A DNA stretch of 64,000 nt. It comes from Streptomyces actinomycinicus (GTDB taxonomy: Bacteria; Actinomycetota; Actinomycetes; Streptomycetales; Streptomycetaceae). The position numbers and the translations under genes are program-made. The notes under the pieces were generated by a model that was not told the DNA's origin, searched no databases, and saw nothing but the letters and a program-made list of their open reading frames with translations. Shown piece by piece: positions 46,943 through 55,170 of this stretch (its first letter is position 1; the number at the start of each line of letters is the position of its first letter). The stretch lies in contig NZ_JAERRK010000008.1 of NCBI RefSeq assembly GCF_016741775.1, positions 1-64,000 of the forward strand. Direction: 5' to 3'.

Positions 46943-47101
46943 ACGGTGCGCGCGTACCGCGGAGTGGGCTGCACCCTCGCCCTGCACGTGCAGGACAATG
47001 AGATCGTCGAGGTCACCTCTCCGCACGACAATGCGGTGACCCACGGCAACCTCCGCACCAAGGGCCGTTTCGGCTACCAGCACGTACAGAACCGGGGCTG
47101 A
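46943..47101 (+). pseudogene. Remnant of a formate-dehydrogenase-type 4Fe-4S/Mo-bisMGD domain
   Basis: The plus strand encodes TVRAYRGVGCTLALHVQDNE, then IVEVTSPHDNAVTHGNLRTK and GRFGYQHVQNRG before TGA. This is the Fe4S4 segment found in formate dehydrogenase-like proteins that usually reads T-V-C-x-Y-C-G-V-G-C ... N-L-C-x-K-G. Three of the four cluster Cys positions are Arg (CGC instead of TGC), leaving only one Cys, and no credible N-terminal part or start precedes it. It ends 7 bp before fdhD, whose product sulfurates such enzymes. Confidence 0.75.
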
Positions 47102-47108
47102 TCAGAAC

Positions 47109-47957
47109 ATGGGACGAGTCACGGAACGCCGCAAGGTCCTGCGCATCCGGGACGGGGAGGTCTCCACCCGGCCGGACACGCTCGTCGCCGAGGAGCCCCT
47201 GGAGATCCGGCTGAACGGCAAGCCGCTCGCGATCACCATGCGCACCCCCGGGGACGACTTCGCGCTGGCGGCGGGGTTCCTGGTGAGCGAGGGCGTCCTG
47301 GCGACGGCGGCCGAGCTGCAGAACATCGTGTACTGCGCGGGGGCCACGGCGGACGGTCACAACACCTACAACGTGGTCGACGTGAAGACCGCGCCGGACG
47401 TCGCGCTGCCCGACTTCACCCTGGAACGGAACGTCTACACCTCGTCCTCGTGCGGGCTGTGCGGCAAGGCCAGCCTGGACGCCGTCCGCACGACCGCGCG
47501 CTGGCCCATCGCGGACACTCCCCCGCTGCGGATCACCCCCGGTCTGCTGGCGAGTCTCCCCGACCGGCTGCGTGCGGCCCAGCGCGTCTTCGACCGGACC
47601 GGCGGCCTGCACGCGGCGGCCCTGTTCAGCGAGGGGGGCGAGCTGCTGGACACCCGGGAGGACGTGGGCCGGCACAACGCCGTCGACAAGCTGGTCGGGC
47701 GGGCGCTGCAGAACGGGGACCTGCCGCTGTCCCGGACGATCCTCATGGTCTCCGGCCGGGCCTCGTTCGAGCTGGCGCAGAAGGCGGTCATGGCGGGCAT
47801 CCCGGTCCTGGCCGCGGTGTCGGCGCCGTCGTCGCTGGCGGTGGACCTGGCCGCCGAGACCGGGCTGACCCTGGTGGGCTTCCTGCGGGGCAGTTCCATG
47901 AACGTGTACGCGGGTGAGCACCGGATAGCCCTGCGGGAGGCGGCCGCCCAGGACTGA
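47109..47957 (+). CDS. fdhD: Formate dehydrogenase accessory sulfurtransferase FdhD
   Basis: A 282-residue protein that passes sulfur from a cysteine desulfurase to the Mo-bisMGD cofactor of formate dehydrogenase. The key CxxC is Cys115 and Cys118 in SSSCGLCGK; EEPLEIRLNG (28-37), DDFALAAGFLVSEG and DVGRHNAVDKLVG are family signatures. The ATG at 47109 is 7 bp after the end of the decayed Fe-S domain. Its client enzyme must now be encoded elsewhere. Confidence 0.96.
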   Translation: MGRVTERRKVLRIRDGEVSTRPDTLVAEEPLEIRLNGKPLAITMRTPGDDFALAAGFLVSEGVLATAAELQNIVYCAGATADGHNTYNVVDVKTAPDVALPDFTLERNVYTSSSCGLCGKASLDAVRTTARWPIADTPPLRITPGLLASLPDRLRAAQRVFDRTGGLHAAALFSEGGELLDTREDVGRHNAVDKLVGRALQNGDLPLSRTILMVSGRASFELAQKAVMAGIPVLAAVSAPSSLAVDLAAETGLTLVGFLRGSSMNVYAGEHRIALREAAAQD

Positions 47958-47999
47958 CCGGCTCCCCGCGGCAGCGGCGGCGGGGCGCCGGTGCGGGTG

Positions 48000-48527
48000 T
48001 CAGCCCGTGCCGAAGCGCAGCCGGGAGGCGGTGACGACGGTGCCCAGCCGGGGGAAGTCGAGCCGTACCGTCGCCTCGTGCTCGGCGGCGGTGAACGCGG
48101 CCATGGTGTCCTCGGCGAAGACCAGGTCGTAGCCGAGGTCGGCGGCGGCGCGGGCGGTGGACTCCACCCCGAGGTTGGTGGCGATGCCTCCGAACACCAG
48201 GGTGGTGACGCCTCGTTCGCGCAGCCGCTCGTCGAGGCCTGTGCCCTGGAAGGCGCCGATGGTCCGCTTGACCACCTCAAGATCGCCGTCCCGGAGCAGG
48301 CCGGGCACCAGCCCGCTGCCGGGCGGCTGTTCGGCGACGGCGGGGCGCTCGACCCGCACCAGGACGACGAGGGCGCCGGCGCTGCGGAAGGCGCGCGCCA
48401 GCTCGTCGGCCGTCGCGAGCACTTCGGTGCCTTTGCGGGGTTCCAGGGGCAGCGCGACGATGCGTTCCATCAGGTCGACGAGGATCAGGGCGGTGCGCTG
48501 CGGATCGAGCACGGGAGCTGCGGTCAT
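48000..48527 (-). CDS. Isochorismatase-family protein lacking the catalytic Cys
   Basis: A 175-residue cysteine-hydrolase fold. Asp18 (LILVDLME) and Lys87 (EVVKRTIGAF) of the usual Asp-Lys-Cys triad are present, but the nucleophile position is Gly120 (IATNLGVEST). Members with this change exist and may have lost amidase/isochorismatase chemistry or use a different mechanism. It follows the MarR gene by 19 bp and is probably cotranscribed with it, so it may belong to the MarR response. Confidence 0.88.
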   Translation of the reverse strand: MTAAPVLDPQRTALILVDLMERIVALPLEPRKGTEVLATADELARAFRSAGALVVLVRVERPAVAEQPPGSGLVPGLLRDGDLEVVKRTIGAFQGTGLDERLRERGVTTLVFGGIATNLGVESTARAAADLGYDLVFAEDTMAAFTAAEHEATVRLDFPRLGTVVTASRLRFGTG

Positions 48528-48546
48528 GACGGAACGTTAGCCGCCG

Positions 48547-48984
48547 TCAGCCGTCCGTGCCGGAGATCCGGATCAACAGGCCCATGAACTGATCGCGTTC
48601 GGCGGCCGAAAGGGGGGCGAGGAGTTCGTCGTTGGCGGCGCGGGCGGCCTTCTCGCAGCGTGCCAGGAGCCGGGCGCCGTCGCCGGTCAGGGTGACGGCG
48701 TTCTTGCGCCGGTCGCGGGGGTCCGGGGCGCGGTCGACGAAGCCGCCCGACTGCAGGTCGTTCAGGACGCCGACCAGGTCCTTGGGGTCGAGGTGCACGC
48801 TGCGGCCGAGGTCGGCCTGGGCGACGGGCGCGAGGTCGTGCACCGCGGACAGGACGACGTGGTGCCACATCTTGAGGCCCTCCGCGGCGAGGGCGTCGGC
48901 GACCAGGGTGCGGCCCCGCGCGGCGGCCCGGCCGAGGAGCCAGCTGGGCAGGGAACGGATCGCGGGCAGGGGTGCTTCGGCCAT
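48547..48984 (-). CDS. MarR family transcriptional regulator
   Basis: A 145-residue winged-helix dimer. The recognition region PVAQADLGRSVHLDPKDLVGVL (~52-73) and the wing FVDRAPDPRDRRKNAVTLT with the DxRxxR signature (~83-101) are intact. ATG 48984. It is divergent from a quinone-reductase-like gene; the 128-bp gap holds a nested palindrome that is a likely operator, so it should control both itself (with the isochorismatase-like gene) and the reductase. Confidence 0.93.
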   Translation of the reverse strand: MAEAPLPAIRSLPSWLLGRAAARGRTLVADALAAEGLKMWHHVVLSAVHDLAPVAQADLGRSVHLDPKDLVGVLNDLQSGGFVDRAPDPRDRRKNAVTLTGDGARLLARCEKAARAANDELLAPLSAAERDQFMGLLIRISGTDG

Positions 48985-49035
48985 ACCGGCAGCCTAACCG
49001 AAGAATCATTGGACTTCCCAACGAAAGTTGCCTAC

Positions 49036-49073
49036 CGTTGGGCTTCCCCACGAATTCGTGGGTCCTCCCAACG
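49036..49073. promoter_or_regulatory. Nested palindromic operator for MarR
   Basis: CGTTGGG (49036-49042) and CCCAACG (49067-49073) flank a perfect 16-bp palindrome CCCACGAATTCGTGGG (49047-49062) with 4-bp linkers. Related CCCAACGA and CATTGG half-sites continue at 49005-49030, and GAAGAATCATTGG / CCAACGATTCTTTC bracket the whole region. Confidence 0.75.
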
Positions 49074-49112
49074 ATTCTTTCCGCCGGGCGTGCCCGGCCC
49101 TGGAGGTGTCCG

Positions 49113-50030
49113 ATGCGTCGTGTCCGGTACGAGTCCGCCGGTGGCCCGCTGTTCCTGGAGGAGGCGCCGGTCCCCGAGCCCGGCGCCGGCGAACTGCTGG
49201 TGCGCTGTGAGGCGGTCGGCGTCACCCTGCCCGTCGTCCGTAAGGTCGCCGAGGCCGCCGAGCCGATCGCCCTGGGCGGGGAGATCGCCGGCGAGGTGGT
49301 GGCGGTCGGCGAGGGCGTGACCCACTTCCGGACCGGTGACCGCGTCACCGGGCTCTGCTTCGGCCACGGCTACGCCGACTTCGCCCTGCTGCACGAGGGC
49401 ATGGCCTCGCCGGTGCCCGACGAGGCCACCGCCGTCGACGCGGTCGCACTGGTGTGCGCCGGGCTGGTGGCACTTGGCGCGCTGGCGGCGGCACGGCCCG
49501 AACCGGGCGAGTCGGTGCTGGTCACGGCCGCGGCGAGCGCGGCCGGGCATCTCGCGGTGCAGCTGGCACGGGCGCGGGGCGCGGGCCGGGTGGTGGGCGC
49601 GGTGTCCGACCCGGCCAAGGCGGACTTCGTCCGCTCACTGGGAGCGGACGACTGCGTGCACTACGGCGACGACAGCTGGGGGGAACCGGTCGACTGCGTG
49701 CTGGACGCGGTCGGCGGCGACCTGCTCACGCCCGCCCTGGCCGCCCTCGCCCCCTACGGCCGCCTGGTCGCCTACAGTTCGGGCGGTGGCACGGTCCGGG
49801 CGTACGACCTGCTGGTGGGGGCGAAGTCGGTGATCGGCTTCCAGATGAGGCTGATCGCCACCGGCCGGCCGGAGCTGTACGAGCGGTGGCGGCAGGAGCT
49901 GTGGCGGCGGTTCGCCGACGGCAGCGTACGGCCCGCCGTGCACGGCGAGTTCGCGCTGGAGGACGCGGCGGAGGCGCACGCGGCGATCGAGCGGCGGGCC
50001 AACCTCGGCAAGGTCGTCCTGCGCCCCTGA
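49113..50030 (+). CDS. NADPH:quinone oxidoreductase-like zinc-free MDR enzyme
   Basis: A 305-residue medium-chain reductase of the QOR/MDR family without zinc ligands. GGEIAGEVVAVGEGVTHFRTGDRV is at ~51-73, the NADPH-binding VTAAASAAGHLAVQLARA at ~135-152 (with AAxSAAG in place of GAAGGVG), then VDCVLDAVGGDLL. It would reduce quinones or enones in stress or xenobiotic responses. ATG 49113 has GGAGG 6 nt upstream. Divergent from the marR gene and probably under its control. Confidence 0.9.
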   Translation: MRRVRYESAGGPLFLEEAPVPEPGAGELLVRCEAVGVTLPVVRKVAEAAEPIALGGEIAGEVVAVGEGVTHFRTGDRVTGLCFGHGYADFALLHEGMASPVPDEATAVDAVALVCAGLVALGALAAARPEPGESVLVTAAASAAGHLAVQLARARGAGRVVGAVSDPAKADFVRSLGADDCVHYGDDSWGEPVDCVLDAVGGDLLTPALAALAPYGRLVAYSSGGGTVRAYDLLVGAKSVIGFQMRLIATGRPELYERWRQELWRRFADGSVRPAVHGEFALEDAAEAHAAIERRANLGKVVLRP

Positions 50031-50180
50031 ATCCGCACCTTCCCCTCCGGGCCGGGCGGGCTTCATGCTCTGCACGCTTCTTGTGAGGTGCCCGGGCCCC
50101 AACTACCTTCGTTGGAGCGCACGTTGGACATGGGATGTCCGGATGTCCAGATGCCCGGCCGACGAAGGGCAGGTCGCTCC

Positions 50181-52061
50181 ATGCCGTCAGGTCTTCGCGC
50201 CCGTCTCAGATCCGCACTGTCAACCGCCCTCACGGCGGCGGCGCTGGTCGCGCTGCCGCTCGTGTCCCCCCACTCGGCCCACGCCCGGCCGGCCACCGAC
50301 GCGCCGGCGTTCGAGCAGCAGATCCTCTTCAAGGCGTCCCAGGACCCGGGGTACGCCTGCTTCCGCATCCCGGCGATCGTCCGGTCGGCCGACGGCACCC
50401 TGCTGGCGTTCGCCGAGGGCCGGGTCCTCAACTGCGGTGACGCCGCCGACATCGACCTGGTGCTCAAGCGCTCCACCGACGGCGGCCGCACCTGGGGCCC
50501 GTTGCAGGTCGTCAACGAGGGCGCCGGCGACACCCACGGCAACCCGGCGCCGGTCGTGGACCGCGACACCGGCCGGATCTGGCTCGCGGAGACGTACAAC
50601 ACGGGCCGTACGGACAGCGCCAGTTGTGCGGTCCCGTGCGACCGCACCCCCCATCTGCAGTACAGCGACGACGACGGCCGGACCTGGTCGCAGCCGCGCG
50701 ACCTGAGCCCCGAGATCCTGCCCCCCGACTGGAACTCCTGGTACGCGACCGGGCCCGTGCACGGCATCCAGCTCACCCGGGGCCGCCACGAAGGGCGGCT
50801 GGTCTTCGGGGTCAACACCGAGACCTGGAACGGCAGCAGGGTCACCGCCAACCACGCGGCCCTGATCGTCAGCGACGACCACGGCGGCCACTGGCGGATC
50901 GGCGCCACCGACAGCTGGCCCATCGCCGGCGACGGCACCTTCCGGCAGAAGCCGTCGGAAGTCACCCTCGTCGAGCGCGACGACGGCACGGTCCTGGTCA
51001 GCGGCCGGGAGCAGGACGGCACGGACCTCGGCCACCGCACCCAGGCGGTCAGCCGCGACGGCGGCGGCAGCTTCACCGCCCCGTTCCGCGACCTGCCCGG
51101 TCTGTACACGCCGCAGGTGCAGGGCTCGATGCTGCGCCTGGGCGACCGGCTCCTGCTGGCCTGCCCCGGCGACCCCGACCGGCGCCGCACGATGATGATC
51201 CGCTCCTCCTACGACGGCGGCCGGACCTGGGACAGCGTCGACCGCGGCACGGTCGTCACCACGGACTGGTCCGGCTACTCCGACCTGGTGCGCCTCGGCT
51301 CCGGCACGGTGGGCCTGATGTACGAGGGCGGTGCGGTGGACGCGCGCGACGAGATCCGCTTCGCCCGCTTCACCGAGGACTGGCTGACCCCGCCCCGCGG
51401 CCCCGACCCGGTCACCCCCGACCGCGCCCGGCACGCCCCGGACGCCGCGGTGCTCGGCGACGCGGAGGAGACCGACGGGGTGACCCGCGGGGCGCTCGCG
51501 TTCGACGGCACCGACGACGCCGTGCGCCTGCCGTACCGGTCCTCGCTCCCGCTGGGCACGAAGGACTTCACGGTGTCGCTGTGGTTCCGGTACACGGCGA
51601 CGTCCGGGGAGCAGCCGTTCCTGTGGATGGGCGGGACCGGCACCAGCCAGCCGCAGGTGTGGCTGCGCGGGGAGCCGGCGAACAACCGGGTCCAAGGCCT
51701 GATCACGGTGCGCAACGGAGCCGCTCCCCCGCAGTCGGCCTACGTGCGCACGGCCACCGCCCACAACGACGGCCGGTGGCACCACGCCGTGCTCCGGCGC
51801 GGCGGAGGCCGGCTTTCCCTGGCTGTCGACGGTGCCCAGACCTCTGCCGCCGACGTGACGGGCACGGTCAGCCGTAACTCGCCCTTCGGTGTCCACGTCG
51901 GTCAGCGGATGGACAGCCGTGCCTTCTTCACCGGCACGCTGGACGAGGTCCGGGTCTGGGACCGGGCACTGACCGACGAGGAGCTGGCGGACCCGGACGT
52001 GCTGCGGTCACCTCAGGACACGGTCCTGTGGCTGCCCCTGGACCGGGTGAGCGGCGGCTGA
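50181..52061 (+). CDS. Secreted exo-alpha-sialidase (GH33) with LamG-like domain
   Basis: A 626-residue secreted enzyme predicted to release terminal sialic acids. A twin-Arg-like basic N-terminus and a hydrophobic segment end in HSAHA (~35). The catalytic propeller begins with FRIP at 61-64 (Arg of the substrate triad), and several Asp-boxes are visible: STDGGRTWG (98-106), SDDDGRTWS, SDDHGGHW and SYDGGRTWD. Residues ~460-620 form a LamG/concanavalin-like domain for carbohydrate binding. ATG 50181 is preferred; the frame starts earlier but without a signal peptide. Its last 54 bp overlap the convergent symporter gene. Confidence 0.92.
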   Translation: MPSGLRARLRSALSTALTAAALVALPLVSPHSAHARPATDAPAFEQQILFKASQDPGYACFRIPAIVRSADGTLLAFAEGRVLNCGDAADIDLVLKRSTDGGRTWGPLQVVNEGAGDTHGNPAPVVDRDTGRIWLAETYNTGRTDSASCAVPCDRTPHLQYSDDDGRTWSQPRDLSPEILPPDWNSWYATGPVHGIQLTRGRHEGRLVFGVNTETWNGSRVTANHAALIVSDDHGGHWRIGATDSWPIAGDGTFRQKPSEVTLVERDDGTVLVSGREQDGTDLGHRTQAVSRDGGGSFTAPFRDLPGLYTPQVQGSMLRLGDRLLLACPGDPDRRRTMMIRSSYDGGRTWDSVDRGTVVTTDWSGYSDLVRLGSGTVGLMYEGGAVDARDEIRFARFTEDWLTPPRGPDPVTPDRARHAPDAAVLGDAEETDGVTRGALAFDGTDDAVRLPYRSSLPLGTKDFTVSLWFRYTATSGEQPFLWMGGTGTSQPQVWLRGEPANNRVQGLITVRNGAAPPQSAYVRTATAHNDGRWHHAVLRRGGGRLSLAVDGAQTSAADVTGTVSRNSPFGVHVGQRMDSRAFFTGTLDEVRVWDRALTDEELADPDVLRSPQDTVLWLPLDRVSGG

Positions 52062-53054
52062 GCCGTCGGGCGCGCCCGCGGCCGGCTCCGGGTCGCGGGC
52101 GCGGCGCTTGGCGATGACCGCGCACACCATCAGCTGCATCTGGTGGAAGAGCATCAGCGGCAGGACGGCCAGCGAGGCGTGGCTGCCGAAGAGGACGCTC
52201 GCCATGGGGAGCCCGGAGGCGAGGGACTTCTTCGACCCGGCGAACTGGATGGCGATCCGGTCCTCCCGGCCGAAGCCGAGCGCCTTGCCGCCGTACCAGG
52301 TCAGGACCAGCATCACGGCCAGCAGGACTGCCTCGACACCGAGCAGTCCGACCAGCCGGACGGGGCTGACCTGGTGCCATATGCCCTGGTTCATCCCCTC
52401 ACTGAAGGCGGTGTAGACGACCAGCAGGATGGAACCGCGGTCGACCGGCCCGAGGATCCTCTTGTGCCGGGTGACGAACCCGCCGACCCACCTCCGCAGC
52501 AGCTGACCGGCGACGAAGGGCACCAGCAGCTGGAACACGATCTTCACCACCGAGTCGGTGGAGAAGCCGACCGCGTCGCCCCCGAGCAGCCCCGCCGCGA
52601 GCAGCGGGGTGACGACGATGCCGACGAGGGAGGAGAAGGACCCGGCACAGATCGCGGCGGGCACGTTCCCGCGGGCGATCGAGGTGAACGCGATGGACGA
52701 CTGGATCGTGGACGGCACCAGCGTCAGGAACAGCAGGCCCTGGTACAGGGGCTGGGTCAGCAGCACCGGCTCCAGACCGCGGGCGGCGATCCCGAACACC
52801 GGGAAGACGACGAAGGTGCAGGCCAGCACGGTGATGTGGAGCCGCCAGTGCTTCAGTCCGTCCAGCGCCTCGCGGGTGGACAGCCGGACGCCGTAGAGGA
52901 AGAAGAGAAACGCGATGGCGGCCGTGGAGGCACCCGAGACCACGTCGGCGGACGTGCCGTCGGCCGGCAGGAGTGCGGCGAGGCCCACCGTCCCGAGCAA
53001 CAGCATGACGTACGGGTCGATCGGCATCCAACTCGGCCAGCGCAGGCGTTTCAC
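52008..53054 (-). CDS. Bile acid:sodium symporter family transporter (YfeH/PF13593 type)
   Basis: A 348-residue membrane protein with about ten hydrophobic segments, including FLFFLYGVRLS, the LTLVPSTIQSSIAFTSIARG crossover helix with polar residues, and QFAGSKKSLASGLPMA, typical of SBF-like BASS transporters. It likely takes up an organic anion with Na+. GTG 53054 with GGAG upstream starts the conserved region. It diverges from a LysR regulator and overlaps the 3' end of the sialidase gene. Confidence 0.9.
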   Translation of the reverse strand: MKRLRWPSWMPIDPYVMLLLGTVGLAALLPADGTSADVVSGASTAAIAFLFFLYGVRLSTREALDGLKHWRLHITVLACTFVVFPVFGIAARGLEPVLLTQPLYQGLLFLTLVPSTIQSSIAFTSIARGNVPAAICAGSFSSLVGIVVTPLLAAGLLGGDAVGFSTDSVVKIVFQLLVPFVAGQLLRRWVGGFVTRHKRILGPVDRGSILLVVYTAFSEGMNQGIWHQVSPVRLVGLLGVEAVLLAVMLVLTWYGGKALGFGREDRIAIQFAGSKKSLASGLPMASVLFGSHASLAVLPLMLFHQMQLMVCAVIAKRRARDPEPAAGAPDGSAAAHPVQGQPQDRVLR

Positions 53055-53165
53055 GGTGCTCCGATTGCTGTGCGTGTCATCCGGTCCGGGCCCACAGGCC
53101 CCCCCTCCATCGTCCTCTCCTGGGCACCGATCGGGAATCCCGTACGCCGCTCTGACTGCCATCAC

Positions 53166-53178
53166 GTTACGCGATAAC
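53166..53178. promoter_or_regulatory. Candidate LysR-type binding site
   Basis: GTTACGCGATAAC has perfect 4-bp arms GTTA/TAAC and the T-N11-A form of LysR boxes. It lies 19 bp before the LysR start in the divergent gap. Confidence 0.45.
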
Positions 53179-53196
53179 GGAGGTAGTCTCGGTGGC

Positions 53197-54066
53197 GTGT
53201 ACGAGCCCACGCAGCTGCGCACCTTTCTGGCGGTCGCCCAGACGCTGAGCTTCACGCAGGCCGCCCGGCGGCTGGGGCTGCGCCAGTCGACGGTCAGCCA
53301 GCACGTGCGCCGGCTGGAGGGCGCGGCCGGCCGGCAGCTGTTCGCACGGGACACCCATTCGGTGGAGCTGACCGAGGACGGCGAGGCCATGCTGGGCTTC
53401 GCCCGCCGGATGCTGGAGGTCCACGAACAGGCGACGGCGTACTTCACCGGCACGCGCGTGCGGGGCCGGCTGCGTTTCGGTGCTTCGGAGGACTTCGTGC
53501 TGACGCGGCTGCCGGAGATCCTGGAGGGGTTCCGCTACGACCACCCCGAGGTCGACCTGGAGCTGACCGTGGAGCTGTCCGGCACCCTGCACGAGCAGCT
53601 GGCCGCCGGGAAGCTCGACCTGGTGCTGGCCAAGCGGCTCCCGGGGGACCCCCGCGGGGAGCTGGTGTGGCGCGACGACCTGGTGTGGATCGGCGCCGAG
53701 CGGCTGCGGCTGGTGCCCGACCGGCCGGTCCCGCTCATCGTGTACCCGCCCCCCGGCATCACCCGGGCCCGCGCGCTGGAGGTGCTGGAGCGGCAGGGCC
53801 GTCAGTGGCGGATCGTGTGCACCAGCGGCAGCCTCAACGGGCTCGTCGCCGCGGCCCGGGCCGGTCTCGGGGTGATGGCCCACTCGCGCCGGCTGATCCC
53901 GCCGGGGCTGTTCCGGCTGCCGGAGCGGGCCGGCCTGCCCGACCTCGGCAGGACCGACTTCGTCCTCGTCCACGGACACCGCAGGGGCCCGGCCGGGGGC
54001 GCCGCGGACGCGCTGGCGGCGGCGATCCTGGCGGGTGGTGAGCGGCTGCGGCGCAGCAGCGGCTGA
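53197..54066 (+). CDS. LysR family transcriptional regulator
   Basis: A 289-residue regulator. The HTH is at residues ~5-62 (TQAARRLGLRQSTVSQHVRRLE) followed by a periplasmic-binding-protein-like effector domain (GRLRFGASEDFVLTRLPEIL, LVLAKRLPGD, GLVAAARAGLGVMA). GTG 53197 is the most likely start because the HTH begins at once; GGAGG is 13 nt upstream. Divergent from the symporter gene and probably its regulator. It converges on the Lrp-like gene with a 15-bp gap. Confidence 0.92.
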   Translation: MYEPTQLRTFLAVAQTLSFTQAARRLGLRQSTVSQHVRRLEGAAGRQLFARDTHSVELTEDGEAMLGFARRMLEVHEQATAYFTGTRVRGRLRFGASEDFVLTRLPEILEGFRYDHPEVDLELTVELSGTLHEQLAAGKLDLVLAKRLPGDPRGELVWRDDLVWIGAERLRLVPDRPVPLIVYPPPGITRARALEVLERQGRQWRIVCTSGSLNGLVAAARAGLGVMAHSRRLIPPGLFRLPERAGLPDLGRTDFVLVHGHRRGPAGGAADALAAAILAGGERLRRSSG

Positions 54067-54081
54067 CGCACCGGCCCGCTC

Positions 54082-55059
54082 TCACCGTGCCGGGCGGTAC
54101 GTCAGCTGCTTCACCCGCCGCAGGAAGGGTGTCGCCTCCACGTGCTGTACGCCTTCCAGGTGGCCCAGGGGGCCGCTCAGGTAGGCGTACAGGGCCGCGG
54201 TGTCGCGGACGACGACGGTGACGACGATGTGGGAAGGTCCGGCCGTGGCGGACGCGAAGGCGACCTCGTCATGAGCGGCGAGGGTCCGGCCGACGGCGTC
54301 CAGGGCACCCGGGGCCGTCGTGATCCACAGGATGGCCGCCCTGGGGTAGCCGAGGATCTCGGAGTCGTACTCGATGTCGACGTACACCGCGCCGGAGGCC
54401 AGCAGGGCGGACAGGCGGCGTTTGACCGCGGACTCGGAGCGGCCGGTGGCGCGCTGGAGTTCGGGATAGGTGGCCCGGCCGTCGCGTTCCAGGACGGCGA
54501 GCAGCGGGGCGTCCTCGGGCTCCAGGCGGGCCGGTCCGGGCTCGGGGTACCGGGGGCGCAGGGCGGCGACCTGGTCCTCGTCGAGCGCCCGGAACTTCGG
54601 CAGCCAGCCGACAGGGCCGCCGTAGAAGCGGTGCAGGAGCTGCAGGGCGCGGATCTCGACGACGCTCGGGGTGCGGGGCAGCTTGCCGAGCAGCAGGTCG
54701 TCGTGCTCGCCGGGGTTGCGCGGCCGGGTCATGCAGGCGATCTCGGTGCCGCCGGAGGCCAGCCCGATCCAGTGGGTGTCGGGGCGCCGGGCGAGTGCGT
54801 CGGCGATGACGGCGGCGCCGTCGGGGGCACAGCGCAGGCGGAGCATCCACTGGTCCTGCCCGAGGCGCACGGCGTCCCGCAGGACGACGACGCGGAGGCC
54901 GCCCTCGGCGCACAGGCGGCGGTAGCGGCGGGCGACGGTCTGGTCGGAGACGCCGAGGACGGCGGCGATCCGGCTGAAGGGAGCCCGGCCGTCGATCTCC
55001 AGGGCCGAGAGGAGCTGGAGATCCAGAAGATCGAAGGTGTCGGATTCCATCCGCAGCAT
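54082..55059 (-). CDS. Lrp/AsnC family regulator with two HTH units
   Basis: A 325-residue regulator, about twice the usual length. The first HTH is at ~10-60 (LDLQLLSALEIDGRAPFSRI), the second at ~180-235 (LLAVLERDGRATYPELQRAT), each followed by an AsnC ligand-domain-like segment. ATG 55059 is taken because GGGGGAG lies just upstream; the next ATG 3 codons on is possible, and the far longer open frame upstream is antisense to the exporter. Divergent from the MFS exporter at 55171, which it probably controls. Confidence 0.9.
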   Translation of the reverse strand: MLRMESDTFDLLDLQLLSALEIDGRAPFSRIAAVLGVSDQTVARRYRRLCAEGGLRVVVLRDAVRLGQDQWMLRLRCAPDGAAVIADALARRPDTHWIGLASGGTEIACMTRPRNPGEHDDLLLGKLPRTPSVVEIRALQLLHRFYGGPVGWLPKFRALDEDQVAALRPRYPEPGPARLEPEDAPLLAVLERDGRATYPELQRATGRSESAVKRRLSALLASGAVYVDIEYDSEILGYPRAAILWITTAPGALDAVGRTLAAHDEVAFASATAGPSHIVVTVVVRDTAALYAYLSGPLGHLEGVQHVEATPFLRRVKQLTYRPAR

Positions 55060-55170
55060 GCTCTCCCCCATCGGATTCCGTCGGCCGTCCCGGGGTGGGG
55101 CGTCCGATCGGCCGGCGCGCCGCCATCGTACGCAGCGATACGCACTCGTCGGTGAAGGGGAGTTGAGGAC

